Shown piece by piece: positions 16,221-24,181 of a DNA stretch of 44,793 nucleotides. A program made the position numbers and the translations under genes. Under the pieces are notes generated by a model. The model worked only from the letters and a program-made list of their open reading frames with translations, ran no database searches and was not told where the DNA came from. The stretch is from Anaerolinea sp. GTDB lineage: Bacteria > Chloroflexota > Anaerolineae > Anaerolineales > Villigracilaceae. Numbering within the stretch: position 1 is the stretch's first letter; each line of letters starts with the position of its first letter. The DNA lies in contig DYID01000028.1 of the NCBI GenBank assembly GCA_020723805.1, forward strand, positions 1-44,793, in the 5' to 3' direction.

Positions 16221-16844
16221 ATGCCAAAGGAGAAATACTACGTCGTTTGGAAGGGACGCAAGACCGGCATTTTCAAATCCTGGGCGGAGTGCGAGAAGCA
16301 GGTGAAGGGGTTTGCCGGGGCGAAATTCAAGGCGTTTGACACGCTCAAAGAGGCGGAAACAGCCCTGCGGTCCGGGTATGAAGCGTACAAGGGCAAAGCC
16401 TCCTCTTCGGGCAGGTGGAAGGACGCCAGCGTCCAGCCAATCCTTCCCTCCATCTGTGTGGATGCGGCGTGCAACGGCTCGCCGGGCAAAATGGAGTATC
16501 GCGGCGTCTTTCTGGAAACGGGAGATGAGTTTTTTCGTTTCGGACCGTTCCCCGACGGGACAAATAATGTAGGCGAGTTTCTGGCGATTGTCCATGCGCT
16601 GACCTGGCTGTCGAAGCATAAAAAGTCTATGCCTGTGTACTCCGACTCGGAAAATGCCATCTCATGGGTGTACACGGGAGAATGTCGGACGCAACTAAAG
16701 CATACCCCCCGCAATGCCGCCATCTTTACGCTGATTCGCGCCGCCGAAAACTGGCTTGCTGAAAACGAACTCCGCGATGACGCGGTCTTGAAATGGGATA
16801 CCGAATTGTGGGGGGAGAACCCGGCAGATTTTGGGAGGAAGTGA
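16221..16844 (+). CDS. ribonuclease H with N-terminal viroplasmin (caulimovirus-type) domain
   Basis: The 207-residue protein has a viroplasmin RNA/DNA-hybrid-binding domain at residues 5-52 (YYVVWKGRKTGIFKSWAECE, then VKGFAGAKFKAFDTLKEAE) followed by an RNase H domain. Catalytic acidic residues are D81 (SICVDAACNG), E119 (VGEFLAI), D142 (VYSDSENAI) and D203 near the end (PADFGRK). It should cut the RNA strand of RNA-DNA hybrids, for example primers and R-loops. The ATG follows a TACAAT box by 6 nt. The next gene begins 23 bp after its stop, across three or four short purine heptamers, so they probably form an operon. Confidence 0.92.
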   Translation: MPKEKYYVVWKGRKTGIFKSWAECEKQVKGFAGAKFKAFDTLKEAETALRSGYEAYKGKASSSGRWKDASVQPILPSICVDAACNGSPGKMEYRGVFLETGDEFFRFGPFPDGTNNVGEFLAIVHALTWLSKHKKSMPVYSDSENAISWVYTGECRTQLKHTPRNAAIFTLIRAAENWLAENELRDDAVLKWDTELWGENPADFGRK

Positions 16845-16867
16845 GTGCAAGAAAAGAAAGAGGAAAG

Positions 16868-17431
16868 ATGAAAACGGCACTGTTGATTGTTGACATTCAA
16901 AACGATTATTTCCCCGGCGGGAAGTTTCCGCTGGTGAACCCGGAAGAAGCCGCCAAAAAGGCATATCAATTGCTCCAGTGCTTTCGTGAACACGGCGGTC
17001 ATCACGTTCATATTCAGCACATTTCCCTCAAGCCTGATGCGGCGTTCTTCGTCAAAGGTGACAGCGGTTCCGACATCCACGACTTGGCGGCGCATTTCGA
17101 AGGCGAGCCGATTGTGTACAAGCATTATCCTAATGCCTTTCGTGAGACGAACTTGTTGGATATGCTCAAGGCTTGGGAGGTGGAGCGCGTCGTCATCTGC
17201 GGCATGATGACCCACATGTGCGTAGATGCCACCGCCCGCGCTGCGGCTGACCTCGGCTTCCAAGTCATCATTGCGGAGGATGCCTGCGCCACCCGCGACC
17301 TGACCTATGGCGAAACCGTCATCCCGGCTGACCTCGTCCATAAAGCCTTCCTCGCCGCGCTCAAATCCTATGGCAAGGTGATGAAAGCCGAAGAAATCCT
17401 TGCGCTGCTGGCAGAGGAGCAGGTGAAGTAA
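16868..17431 (+). CDS. isochorismatase-family cysteine hydrolase
   Basis: The 187-residue protein carries the catalytic triad of this fold: D9 in LLIVDIQNDYF, K85 in IVYKHYPNAF and C118 in THMCVDATARAA. The cis-peptide region preceding the Cys (VVICGMMTHMCVD) is also typical. Members hydrolyse isochorismate, nicotinamide, ureidoacrylate or related amides; metal-binding His residues of nicotinamidases are not obvious, so substrate is left open. The ATG at 16868 was chosen because it starts the first beta-strand; longer in-frame reading overlaps the RNase H gene. It lies between the RNase H and M48 protease genes, all co-directional. Confidence 0.9.
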   Translation: MKTALLIVDIQNDYFPGGKFPLVNPEEAAKKAYQLLQCFREHGGHHVHIQHISLKPDAAFFVKGDSGSDIHDLAAHFEGEPIVYKHYPNAFRETNLLDMLKAWEVERVVICGMMTHMCVDATARAAADLGFQVIIAEDACATRDLTYGETVIPADLVHKAFLAALKSYGKVMKAEEILALLAEEQVK

Positions 17432-17455
17432 CCCCGCTGTTCACCACAGGCTTCC

Positions 17456-17497
17456 AAATCGCAAATCGTCAATCGCAAATCGCAAATCATAAATCCC
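17456..17497. repeat. heptanucleotide tract 10 (six units)
   Basis: Units: aaatcgc, aaatcgt, caatcgc, aaatcgc, aaatcat, aaatccc. The tract runs directly into the ATG of the M48 protease gene at 17498, leaving no Shine-Dalgarno site. The unit is the same as in tract 9, 2 kb away. Confidence 0.88.
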
Positions 17498-18622
17498 ATG
17501 TCCACCCTCGACCCCGAACGACAAAAACAAGCCAAAGAATATGCCCGCATCCGCCGCCGTTTGTGGCTGGTGGATAATGCCTTCAGCGCCGTGTATGCCC
17601 TCGCTTGGTTGTTCCTTGGCTGGGCGGTCTCGCTCCGTGAATGGCTGACCGCGCTGACAACCAATGAGTGGCTGCTCGTCCCCGCGTTCGTGGTAGTCTT
17701 TGGCGGGATTTCCTTTCTCATCAAACTTCCCCTCGCTTACTACAGCGGATTTATCCTCCCGCACCGCTTCGACCAATCCACCCAGACGCTCAAAGACTGG
17801 ATTGTTGACCAACTCAAAGGACTGGCGGTCGGGACTTCCCTCGGCTTGCTCCTGCTCGAATTGCTGTATCTTGCCCTGCGCCTGACCGGCGACCTGTGGT
17901 GGCTGTGGGCGGCGGCCGGCTTGCTGGTCTTCAACGTCCTGCTCATCAACCTTGCGCCGATTCTCATCATGCCGCTGTTTAACAAATTTGTCCCGCTGGG
18001 TGACGAACACAAAGAACTGGCTGACCGTCTGCTGACACTCGCCGAACGCGCCAACACGAAGGTGCGCGGCGTATTCAAGTTCGACATGTCCCGGCGGACG
18101 AAATCCGCCACCGCGGCGTTGACCGGTCTCGGCAACACCCGCCGCATCGTGCTGGGCGATACGCTCATCAATGAGTTCTCCGTGGACGAGGTGGAGACCG
18201 TCCTTGCCCACGAATTGGGACACCACGTCAACCGTGACATCCCGCTGCTGATAATCATGGGCACGCTCAGCACCATGGTTGGACTGTACCTCGCCTCGCT
18301 GGGATTGAATTGGGCGATAGGCTACTTTGGCTTCAACGGCGTGGCGGATGTGGCGGCGTTTCCAGCATTGATGCTCATCCTCGGCGCGTATGGGCTGGTG
18401 ACCATGCCGCTCGAAAACGCCCTCTCCCGCTGGAGGGAGGCAAAGGCTGACGATTACGCGCTGCAGGTTACGGGTAAGGGCGAAGCGTTCGCGTCCGCTT
18501 TGACGCGGCTGGCAAATCAAAATCTCGAGGAGGTCGATCCTGAGAAATGGGTGGTCTTGCTGTTCTATTCACATCCCCCGCTGGGCGAGCGGATTGCCAA
18601 AGCCCGGCAGTGGCGAGGCTAA
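17498..18622 (+). CDS. M48-family zinc metalloprotease (Ste24-like membrane peptidase)
   Basis: The 374-residue protein combines an M48 N-terminal membrane region (several hydrophobic segments between residues 30 and 165) with a catalytic domain containing HELGHH near residue 238 and the third zinc ligand in NALSRWREAKADDYAL near residue 313. The layout matches CAAX prenyl protease 1/Ste24 relatives more than short HtpX. In bacteria these enzymes degrade or process membrane proteins. SHPPLGERIAKA close to the C-terminus is another family hallmark. Its stop codon overlaps the stop of the convergent small membrane protein gene by 4 bp. Confidence 0.9.
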   Translation: MSTLDPERQKQAKEYARIRRRLWLVDNAFSAVYALAWLFLGWAVSLREWLTALTTNEWLLVPAFVVVFGGISFLIKLPLAYYSGFILPHRFDQSTQTLKDWIVDQLKGLAVGTSLGLLLLELLYLALRLTGDLWWLWAAAGLLVFNVLLINLAPILIMPLFNKFVPLGDEHKELADRLLTLAERANTKVRGVFKFDMSRRTKSATAALTGLGNTRRIVLGDTLINEFSVDEVETVLAHELGHHVNRDIPLLIIMGTLSTMVGLYLASLGLNWAIGYFGFNGVADVAAFPALMLILGAYGLVTMPLENALSRWREAKADDYALQVTGKGEAFASALTRLANQNLEEVDPEKWVVLLFYSHPPLGERIAKARQWRG

Positions 18623-18891
18623 TCGCTCGGCGCCCACGCTTTCCAGCGCAGGAGAATCGGAATCAGGACGACAAGCGCAATCACACCGCCCATGACCACG
18701 ATGCCGTCGGTGGAGCCGATTACAGAGCGGTCTTCCTCGACGGGCGGCGTGGGGGTGACTTGCAGGAAGTAGGCGGCGGTCGTCGAAAGGGCGGAGCCGG
18801 GACGCCTTGCCGTGTAGGTGACTGCCGTGCTGAACAGCGCAATCAACAGGCTGATGAGAAGGAAAATGGCGGGACGGTAGAGGCGTTTCAT
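18619..18891 (-). CDS. hypothetical small membrane protein (two hydrophobic segments)
   Basis: The 90-residue protein is not recognised. It has an N-terminal hydrophobic segment (AIFLLISLLIALFSTAV), a middle outside-facing stretch (YFLQVTPTPPVEEDRSV) and a second segment (GIVVMGGVIALVVLIPILL) before a short basic tail. This suggests two membrane passes with a periplasmic loop. The ATG at 18891 starts the hydrophobic segment; an ATG 21 nt upstream (18912) is possible. A minus-strand TATACT lies 11 nt before 18891, favouring that start. It converges with the M48 protease gene with overlapping stop codons. Reality rests on the clean hydrophobicity pattern only. Confidence 0.6.
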   Translation of the reverse strand: MKRLYRPAIFLLISLLIALFSTAVTYTARRPGSALSTTAAYFLQVTPTPPVEEDRSVIGSTDGIVVMGGVIALVVLIPILLRWKAWAPSD

Positions 18892-18950
18892 AGTGCGGCT
18901 GAAGTATAACATGCGGCGGCGCACTGTTGCGCCCGGCGGTTTTTTTGCAG

Positions 18951-18956
18951 TATAAT
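18951..18956 (+). promoter_or_regulatory. TATAAT -10 box for the leader/small RNA
   Basis: A perfect TATAAT preceded by TTTTTTTGCAG; TTGCGC about 18 nt upstream could be the -35. Transcription would start near 18963 and reach the terminator at 19033 after about 70 nt. Confidence 0.55.
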
Positions 18957-18962
18957 CGCCCC

Positions 18963-19070
18963 GTTGCTGGCGGGGTTCAGTGACACCGAGGAGATGAGTT
19001 GAAACCCACTCATTCAAAATCTGCCCGTTTTGCCCGCACCGATGCCCTGGGGCACCGGTCGGGACTTTTT
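18963..19070 (+). ncRNA. candidate structured small RNA or attenuator leader upstream of alternative complex III
   Basis: Between a TATAAT box and a strong terminator lie about 108 nt with no plausible gene. It contains a 6-bp hairpin (ATGAGT/ACTCAT, 8-nt loop) after GACACCGAGGAG, a linker, then a long terminator stem. I do not recognise a known riboswitch class in it. It may be an independent sRNA or an attenuator for the operon starting at 19212. Confidence 0.45.
19033..19070 (+). terminator. intrinsic terminator, first of two ahead of the actA gene
   Basis: CCCG-ACCG-TGCC pairs with GGCA-CCGGT-CGGG around a CTGG loop (about 13 bp with small bulges), followed by ACTTTTT. Confidence 0.82.
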
Positions 19071-19082
19071 CTTGTGTAAGTT

Positions 19083-19125
19083 CTGCACTTCGCAAAGTGA
19101 CGTTGTTTTGGAAGGTGCAGTTTTT
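19083..19125 (+). terminator. second terminator-like hairpin ahead of actA
   Basis: CTGCACTT pairs with AAGGTGCAG (one bulge) around a 21-nt loop and is followed directly by TTTTT. Its long loop makes it weaker than the first. The actA start codon is 87 nt further on, with a possible TAATAT -10 near 19136. Confidence 0.55.
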
Positions 19126-19211
19126 ATTGGCTGTGTAATATTCACATTTTAGATGGAATTTCTTCGATTACCTACTTCGCTTTGTGAAATCAATCAATCA
19201 CAGGAGACTGC

Positions 19212-19769
19212 ATGGTCAAACGATTTTTTGAATGGGTGATAAGCCCCATGGGGCGGATTGCCGTGGTCATTGCGGGGATGTTCGTCTTCAGCCTCGCCGC
19301 CTTCGGTATCTATCAGTCACAGCAGAACCCCAAACCGCAGCCGATCCAGTTCCCGCACAACCTGCACGTGGGATTTGGCATCCAGTGTCTCTACTGCCAC
19401 CCCGGCGCATCCAAGGGACCTTCGGCGGGACTGCCAACCATCAGCAAGTGCTGGGGATGCCATCAGCAGATTGCCAAAACACAGACCAGTCCCAAACTCA
19501 AGCCAATGCTCGACGCGATGACCAACGGCACAAACTTCGTCTGGGTGCCGGTGGCAAAAGTGCCCGAATTTGTGCACTTCAACCACCGCCCGCACATCGC
19601 CGCCGGCTTGAACTGCGAAAACTGTCACGGCGACATGAGCAAGGTGGAAATTGCCGAAAACCCGCAGGTGATGAACATGGGCTGGTGTTTGAACTGTCAC
19701 CGCGAGCGGGCAGGCGACGATGAGGCGAAACTCACCAAACTCACCGACTGCGGCACCTGTCACTACTAA
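19212..19769 (+). CDS. actA: alternative complex III subunit ActA, pentahaem cytochrome c
   Basis: The 185-residue protein has an N-terminal membrane anchor (residues 13-33) and five CXXCH haem sites at C59, C80, C135, C159 and C180, the number known for ActA. It receives electrons from the iron-sulfur subunit of the quinol:electron-acceptor complex and relays them to other cytochromes outside the cytoplasmic membrane. AGGAG lies about 6 nt before the ATG. It is the first gene of a seven-gene operon with gaps of 0-25 bp. Some HXXXXH-like His residues (for example H49, H122, H125) could be distal ligands. The haem spacing and context distinguish it from NapC/NirT cytochromes. Confidence 0.93.
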   Translation: MVKRFFEWVISPMGRIAVVIAGMFVFSLAAFGIYQSQQNPKPQPIQFPHNLHVGFGIQCLYCHPGASKGPSAGLPTISKCWGCHQQIAKTQTSPKLKPMLDAMTNGTNFVWVPVAKVPEFVHFNHRPHIAAGLNCENCHGDMSKVEIAENPQVMNMGWCLNCHRERAGDDEAKLTKLTDCGTCHY

Positions 19770-19792
19770 TCCCGGGTGAAAAGGAAGAAATC

Positions 19793-21973
19793 ATGAGCAA
19801 ACAAATTTCCCGGCGCGATTTTCTCAAACTCGCCACCGCCGGCGCGGCGACCACCGCCGTGCTGACCGGGTGCGGTCCCACTTCCCGTTTTGTGGACCGC
19901 GAACCCTATCGCAAGATGCCGGAATACACCTACAACGGCATCAGCACCTACTACGCCACCACATGCCGCGAATGCGCTGCGGCGTGCGGGCTGGTCGTCC
20001 GCACCATGCAGGGACGCGCCATCAAAGTGGAGGGCAACCCCAACAACCCCGTCAACCTCGGCAAGACCTGCGCGCGCGGTCAAGCCACCCTGCAGGGGCT
20101 TTACAACCCCGACCGCGTCGAAAACCCCGTCAAACAGGCGCGCGGCGCTCAACTCTCGCAGGAGACCCTTGACTGGAACGCCGCAACTCAAATCGTTGCC
20201 GACGCGCTGACCAACACCAACCCCTCCGAAATTGCCTTCCTGATGGGCATGGCGCCCGATCACCTCTTCGACCTGGTCTCCGACCTGGCAAAAGCCATCG
20301 GCGCGCCTGCTCCCATCCGCTTTGGCGCGCTGGGCATGTTCGAAGCTCGCGCCACCCTCAGCAAAGCCGCCGAAGACCTCTTTGGCAGCGCCTCCATGCC
20401 GTTCTTCGACTTGGAGAACGCCGATGTCGTGGTCTCCTTTGGCGCAAACTTCCTCGAAACCTGGCTCTCGCCCGTCGCCTTCACGCGCGGATTTGCCAGG
20501 ATGCGCCGCGGCAACCCCGAACGACGCGGCTACTTCGTCCAATTCGAGCCTCGGATGTCGCAAACCGCCTCCAAAGCCGACGCATGGATTCCGCTTCGCC
20601 CTGGGACCGAGAACCTGGTCGCCCTTGCCCTGGGCAGACTCATCGCTGAAGCCAAAGGCGGTGCCATCCCCGCTGCATTTGCTTCCGTTGACCCGGTTGC
20701 CGCCGCTGCGGAAGCCGATGTAATCTTCGAAACCCTCGAACGCCTCGCCCAAACGCTGACCAATGCCGGACGTCCGCTCGTCATCCCCGGCGGCGCGGCG
20801 CTTGGACAAAGCAACGGGCTTGCCACAGCCGAAGCCGTGCTGGCGTTGAACGCCTTGCTCGGCAACTTCGGTCTGCCCGGCGGCGTGTTCATCTCGCCGC
20901 TTGCGCCCGCGCAGGACGCCTATCACCGCCCTGCCAGCGCCAAAGAAATGACCGACTTCATCGCAAAGATGAAGAGCGGCGGCGTGAAAGTGCTGTTCGT
21001 GCATGGCGTCAACCCGCTGTTCGAACTGCCCAAGCAGCTCGGTTTTGCCGAGGCGCTCGCCGCCGTCCCGCAGGTCATCTCCTTTGCCACCTTCCCGGAT
21101 GAAACCGCCCTCGCCTCCGACTACATCTTCCCCGACCATCACGGGCTGGAATCGTGGGGCTACCAGCGGGCGGTGGTATCGGCGAAGCCTGTCCTTTCGG
21201 GGGCGCAGCCGGTGGTGGTGCCGTACTTCAACACCCGCGCCACGGCAGATGTCTTCCTTGCCGCCGCCGCGCTGACAGGCGGAACCCTTGCCCAAGCCAT
21301 GCCCTTCGCCGACGAGGTCGCCTTCATCCAGAGCAAACTGACAAAATTGGTCGGCGAGGAAGGCTTCTTTGCCGCGCCGGAAATCAACTCTTTCACCGCT
21401 TACTTCCAGCAATACGGCGGATGGTGGACACTCGACCCGTCGCTGGCAACCCCCTCGGCGGCAAACGCCATTGCCAAACGCTTCAACGCCTCTGCCGCCG
21501 AATTTGCCGGCGAAGGTGAGTTCTTCTTCCTCCCGTTCGTCTCCCCGACGCTGGGCGAGGCGGGCGCGAACAAACCCTGGCTTCAGGAATTGGCAGACCC
21601 CACCACCACCGTCATGTGGAACACTTGGGTGGAGATGAATCCCGCTACCGCTCACGAACTCGGCATCGAAAACGACGATGTCATCGAAATCGTGAGCGAA
21701 GCGGGGAGCGTGGAAGCGCCCGTTTACTTGTACCCCGCTATCCGTCCGGATGTGATCGCCATGCCGTTCGGGCAGGGGCACACCGCCTACGGTCGGTTTG
21801 CGGCGGGGCGGGGCGTGAATCCCGCCGATGTCCTGGGCGTTCACTTCAATGAAGCGGGCGACTTGGCGTTTGCGGGCATGAAAGTCACCGTGAAGAAGAC
21901 CGGCAAGATAAAGGTGCTGTCCCGCCTGGAAAGCCGCATCGGCGTTTACGGCGAGGGACTTGAGAAAGAGTAG
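19793..21973 (+). CDS. actB: alternative complex III subunit ActB1, molybdopterin-oxidoreductase-like protein
   Basis: The 726-residue protein has a Tat signal (SRRDFLK, residues 6-12) ending in a lipobox-like LTGC (C27), so it should be exported folded and possibly lipidated. It resembles MopB catalytic subunits, including LEMNPATAHELGIENDDVIEI-type beta-barrel sequence in the last quarter. In characterised ACIII this domain is described as carrying no molybdenum and being fused to the iron-sulfur domain; here the two are separate genes 11 bp apart. It keeps C58, C61, C65 and C93 in the spacing CX2CX3CX27C, the pattern that binds a [4Fe-4S] cluster in true MopB enzymes. ACIII context makes ActB the best call, but the cluster and cofactor status deserve checking. 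Confidence 0.88.
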   Translation: MSKQISRRDFLKLATAGAATTAVLTGCGPTSRFVDREPYRKMPEYTYNGISTYYATTCRECAAACGLVVRTMQGRAIKVEGNPNNPVNLGKTCARGQATLQGLYNPDRVENPVKQARGAQLSQETLDWNAATQIVADALTNTNPSEIAFLMGMAPDHLFDLVSDLAKAIGAPAPIRFGALGMFEARATLSKAAEDLFGSASMPFFDLENADVVVSFGANFLETWLSPVAFTRGFARMRRGNPERRGYFVQFEPRMSQTASKADAWIPLRPGTENLVALALGRLIAEAKGGAIPAAFASVDPVAAAAEADVIFETLERLAQTLTNAGRPLVIPGGAALGQSNGLATAEAVLALNALLGNFGLPGGVFISPLAPAQDAYHRPASAKEMTDFIAKMKSGGVKVLFVHGVNPLFELPKQLGFAEALAAVPQVISFATFPDETALASDYIFPDHHGLESWGYQRAVVSAKPVLSGAQPVVVPYFNTRATADVFLAAAALTGGTLAQAMPFADEVAFIQSKLTKLVGEEGFFAAPEINSFTAYFQQYGGWWTLDPSLATPSAANAIAKRFNASAAEFAGEGEFFFLPFVSPTLGEAGANKPWLQELADPTTTVMWNTWVEMNPATAHELGIENDDVIEIVSEAGSVEAPVYLYPAIRPDVIAMPFGQGHTAYGRFAAGRGVNPADVLGVHFNEAGDLAFAGMKVTVKKTGKIKVLSRLESRIGVYGEGLEKE

Positions 21974-21984
21974 AGGAGCAATTT

Positions 21985-22743
21985 ATGACTGTGGATTTGA
22001 ACAAACTGCACGCAGTGGGAGCCATCGCTGAAGAGGCGGAAGGCAAATGGGGCATGGTCATTGACATGGACCTCTGTACGGGGTGCCAGGCTTGCGTTGC
22101 CGCCTGCGCGATGGAAAACAACATCCCCTATGTCGAAGAGGTGGACGCGGGCTACGGACGTTCGATGCACTGGATCCGCACGGAACGTTTCTGGGAGGGC
22201 GAATACCCCGAGGTAAAGATGTCCGCCTATCAGCCGATGCTCTGCCAGCAGTGCGGGAAGGCGCCCTGCGAGCCGGTCTGCCCGGCGTTTGCCACGGTGC
22301 ACAGCCAGGCGGAGCAGATCAACCTGCAGGTGTATAACCGCTGTGTCGGCACACGCTACTGCGCGAACAACTGCCCGTATCAGGTGCGCTCGTTCAACTG
22401 GCGCGACTATCAGGACAGCCGCGTCCGTCCCGAAATCACCATCCTCGCCAACCAGTTCAACCCGGATGTCACCGTCCGCCGCCGCGGTGTGATGGAAAAA
22501 TGCACGTTCTGCATCCAACGCATTCACAAGGCACAAGACAAGGCGAAATCGGAGGGGCGCGAGGTGGAAGACGGCGAATTCACCACCGCTTGCGCCCAAG
22601 CCTGCCCCGCCAATGCCATCACTTTTGGGCGCATTGACCACCCCGAAAGTCTGGTTGCACAACTGGCGCGTTCGCCTCGCGCGGCACATCACCTGGAAGA
22701 ATTGGGAACGCTTCCGCGCGTGACCTATCTCAAGGAAGGCTAA
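21985..22743 (+). CDS. actB2: alternative complex III subunit ActB2, four-cluster iron-sulfur protein
   Basis: The 252-residue protein has four cysteine groups: C31/C34/C37/C41, C87/C90/C95/C99, C120/T123/C126/C130 and C173/C176/C203/C207. The third group has Thr at the position of the usual second Cys (CVGTRYC), which predicts one [3Fe-4S] and three [4Fe-4S] clusters, the content reported for ActB. It should carry electrons from quinol oxidation at ActC toward ActA. It has no signal peptide, so it probably travels with Tat-exported ActB1. GAGGAG lies before its ATG, 11 bp after actB1. In studied ACIII this sequence is the C-terminal part of a single ActB. Confidence 0.92.
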   Translation: MTVDLNKLHAVGAIAEEAEGKWGMVIDMDLCTGCQACVAACAMENNIPYVEEVDAGYGRSMHWIRTERFWEGEYPEVKMSAYQPMLCQQCGKAPCEPVCPAFATVHSQAEQINLQVYNRCVGTRYCANNCPYQVRSFNWRDYQDSRVRPEITILANQFNPDVTVRRRGVMEKCTFCIQRIHKAQDKAKSEGREVEDGEFTTACAQACPANAITFGRIDHPESLVAQLARSPRAAHHLEELGTLPRVTYLKEG

Positions 22744-22746
22744 ACC

Positions 22747-24171
22747 ATGGCTGACCACAAACCTCATACCTCCCACGAAGAGCATCTGCGCGAACAGCAC
22801 CTGATGCTCGACCCCATGCCGCGCGGCAAAATGAACGAGATGGTTATGGAATCCATGCACACCACCTCGTGGAAGTTCTGGCTGGTCTTTGGGCTTCTTT
22901 CGGCGCTGGTGGCGTATGCCCTGTTCTACAAATGGGGCGTAATGATCCTCGAAGGTCTGGGCGTGGCTGGCGTCAACCGCCCGTCTTACTGGGGTATCTT
23001 CCTCGTCAACACCGTCTTCTGGATCGGCATCAGCCACGCCGGGACGTTCATCTCCGCCATCCTGCGCGTGTTCAAGGCGGAGTTCCGCCGTCCGTTCACG
23101 CGCGCGGCGGAGTTGATGACCACCTTCGGGTTGATTCAGGCGGGCTTCAGCATTTTCATGCACATGGGGCGCGTCTGGCTTTCGTATTGGCTGATGCCCA
23201 TTCCGAACGAGCGGCAGTTGTGGCCCAATTTCCACTCGCCTCTTTCCTGGGACCTGCTGGCGATTACCACCTATCTGCTTTCGTCCACCATGTACCTGTT
23301 CCTGCCGCTCATCCCCGACCTGGCGATGGCGCGTGACCGCACTCCCGACGGTACCTGGCAGAAGGTTTTCTACCGCGTGCTGGCGCTGGGCTTTCGCGGT
23401 ACAGAGGGCGAATGGACGCACCTGCGCAACGCCTTGAACATCTTCGCCTTCGCCATCATCCCGGTCATGTTCTCCGTCCACACCATCGTTTCCTGGGACT
23501 TTGCCATGGCGACCCGCCCCGGCTGGAACTCCACCATCTTTGGTCCCTACTTTGTCATCGGCGCGCTGCACTCCGGCATGGGCGCGGTGGTGATGGTGCT
23601 GGCGGTGGTGCGCGGCACAATGAAGAACATGAAGTACTTCATCCGCCCGGAGCATTTCGAAGCCATCGGCAAACTCATGCTCATCATTTCGATGAGTTGG
23701 GCATACTTTTTCTTCAACGATTACATCGTGCAGTGGTACGGCGGCGATAAGTGGACGAAAGAACTACTCCACTGGCACGAAGCCGGTCCCATGGGCTGGA
23801 TGTGGTTTGGGATGCTCATCTGCAATGTTGCCATCCCGTGGGCGATCCTGTGGAATAAGAAATGGCGCTCCACCCCCTGGTTGATCTTCATCGTGGGTCT
23901 GCTGATCAACGTGGGCATGTGGTTCGAGCGTTATATCATTGTTCCCATCTCGCTGACCATCAACCGTATGCCGTTCACCTGGCGGCTGTATCAGCCTGGC
24001 ATCGAGGTCTGGCTGGGAATCGGCACACTGGCGTTCTTCATCTTGCTGTATATGGCGGCATCGAGATTAATTCCGCTCATCCCGGTCTGGGAAGTGCAGG
24101 AGGGTCAGATGGCGCACTCCCTCAGGAAGTACGGACGCGAGACGGTGGTGACCGTCAGCGAATTGGAATAG
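22747..24171 (+). CDS. actC: alternative complex III subunit ActC, NrfD-like polytopic quinol-oxidising protein
   Basis: The 474-residue protein is hydrophobic throughout, with roughly ten membrane segments of the NrfD/PsrC type starting at about residue 37 (TTSWKFWLVFGLLSALVAY). Conserved-looking polar blocks include GISHAGTFISAILRVF, FMHMGRVWLSYWL and PFTWRLYQPGIEVWLGIGT. It should bind menaquinol and may support proton movement, as inferred for ACIII. It starts 3 bp after actB2 and is followed by actD 10 bp after its stop. No second NrfD-like gene (ActF) follows, so the window encodes a form with one polytopic quinol subunit. Confidence 0.93.
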   Translation: MADHKPHTSHEEHLREQHLMLDPMPRGKMNEMVMESMHTTSWKFWLVFGLLSALVAYALFYKWGVMILEGLGVAGVNRPSYWGIFLVNTVFWIGISHAGTFISAILRVFKAEFRRPFTRAAELMTTFGLIQAGFSIFMHMGRVWLSYWLMPIPNERQLWPNFHSPLSWDLLAITTYLLSSTMYLFLPLIPDLAMARDRTPDGTWQKVFYRVLALGFRGTEGEWTHLRNALNIFAFAIIPVMFSVHTIVSWDFAMATRPGWNSTIFGPYFVIGALHSGMGAVVMVLAVVRGTMKNMKYFIRPEHFEAIGKLMLIISMSWAYFFFNDYIVQWYGGDKWTKELLHWHEAGPMGWMWFGMLICNVAIPWAILWNKKWRSTPWLIFIVGLLINVGMWFERYIIVPISLTINRMPFTWRLYQPGIEVWLGIGTLAFFILLYMAASRLIPLIPVWEVQEGQMAHSLRKYGRETVVTVSELE

Positions 24172-24181
24172 GAGTCGAAAC

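Noticed and set aside
19766-21844. 692-codon open frame on the strand opposite actB1
   Set aside because: It mirrors a well-supported gene, has no recognisable domain, and long antisense frames are expected in GC-rich genes with this codon usage.
21946-23655. 569-codon frame opposite actB2 and actC
   Set aside because: It spans two real genes and their junction; its composition is that of a shadow frame (His/Arg-rich, no hydrophobic core).
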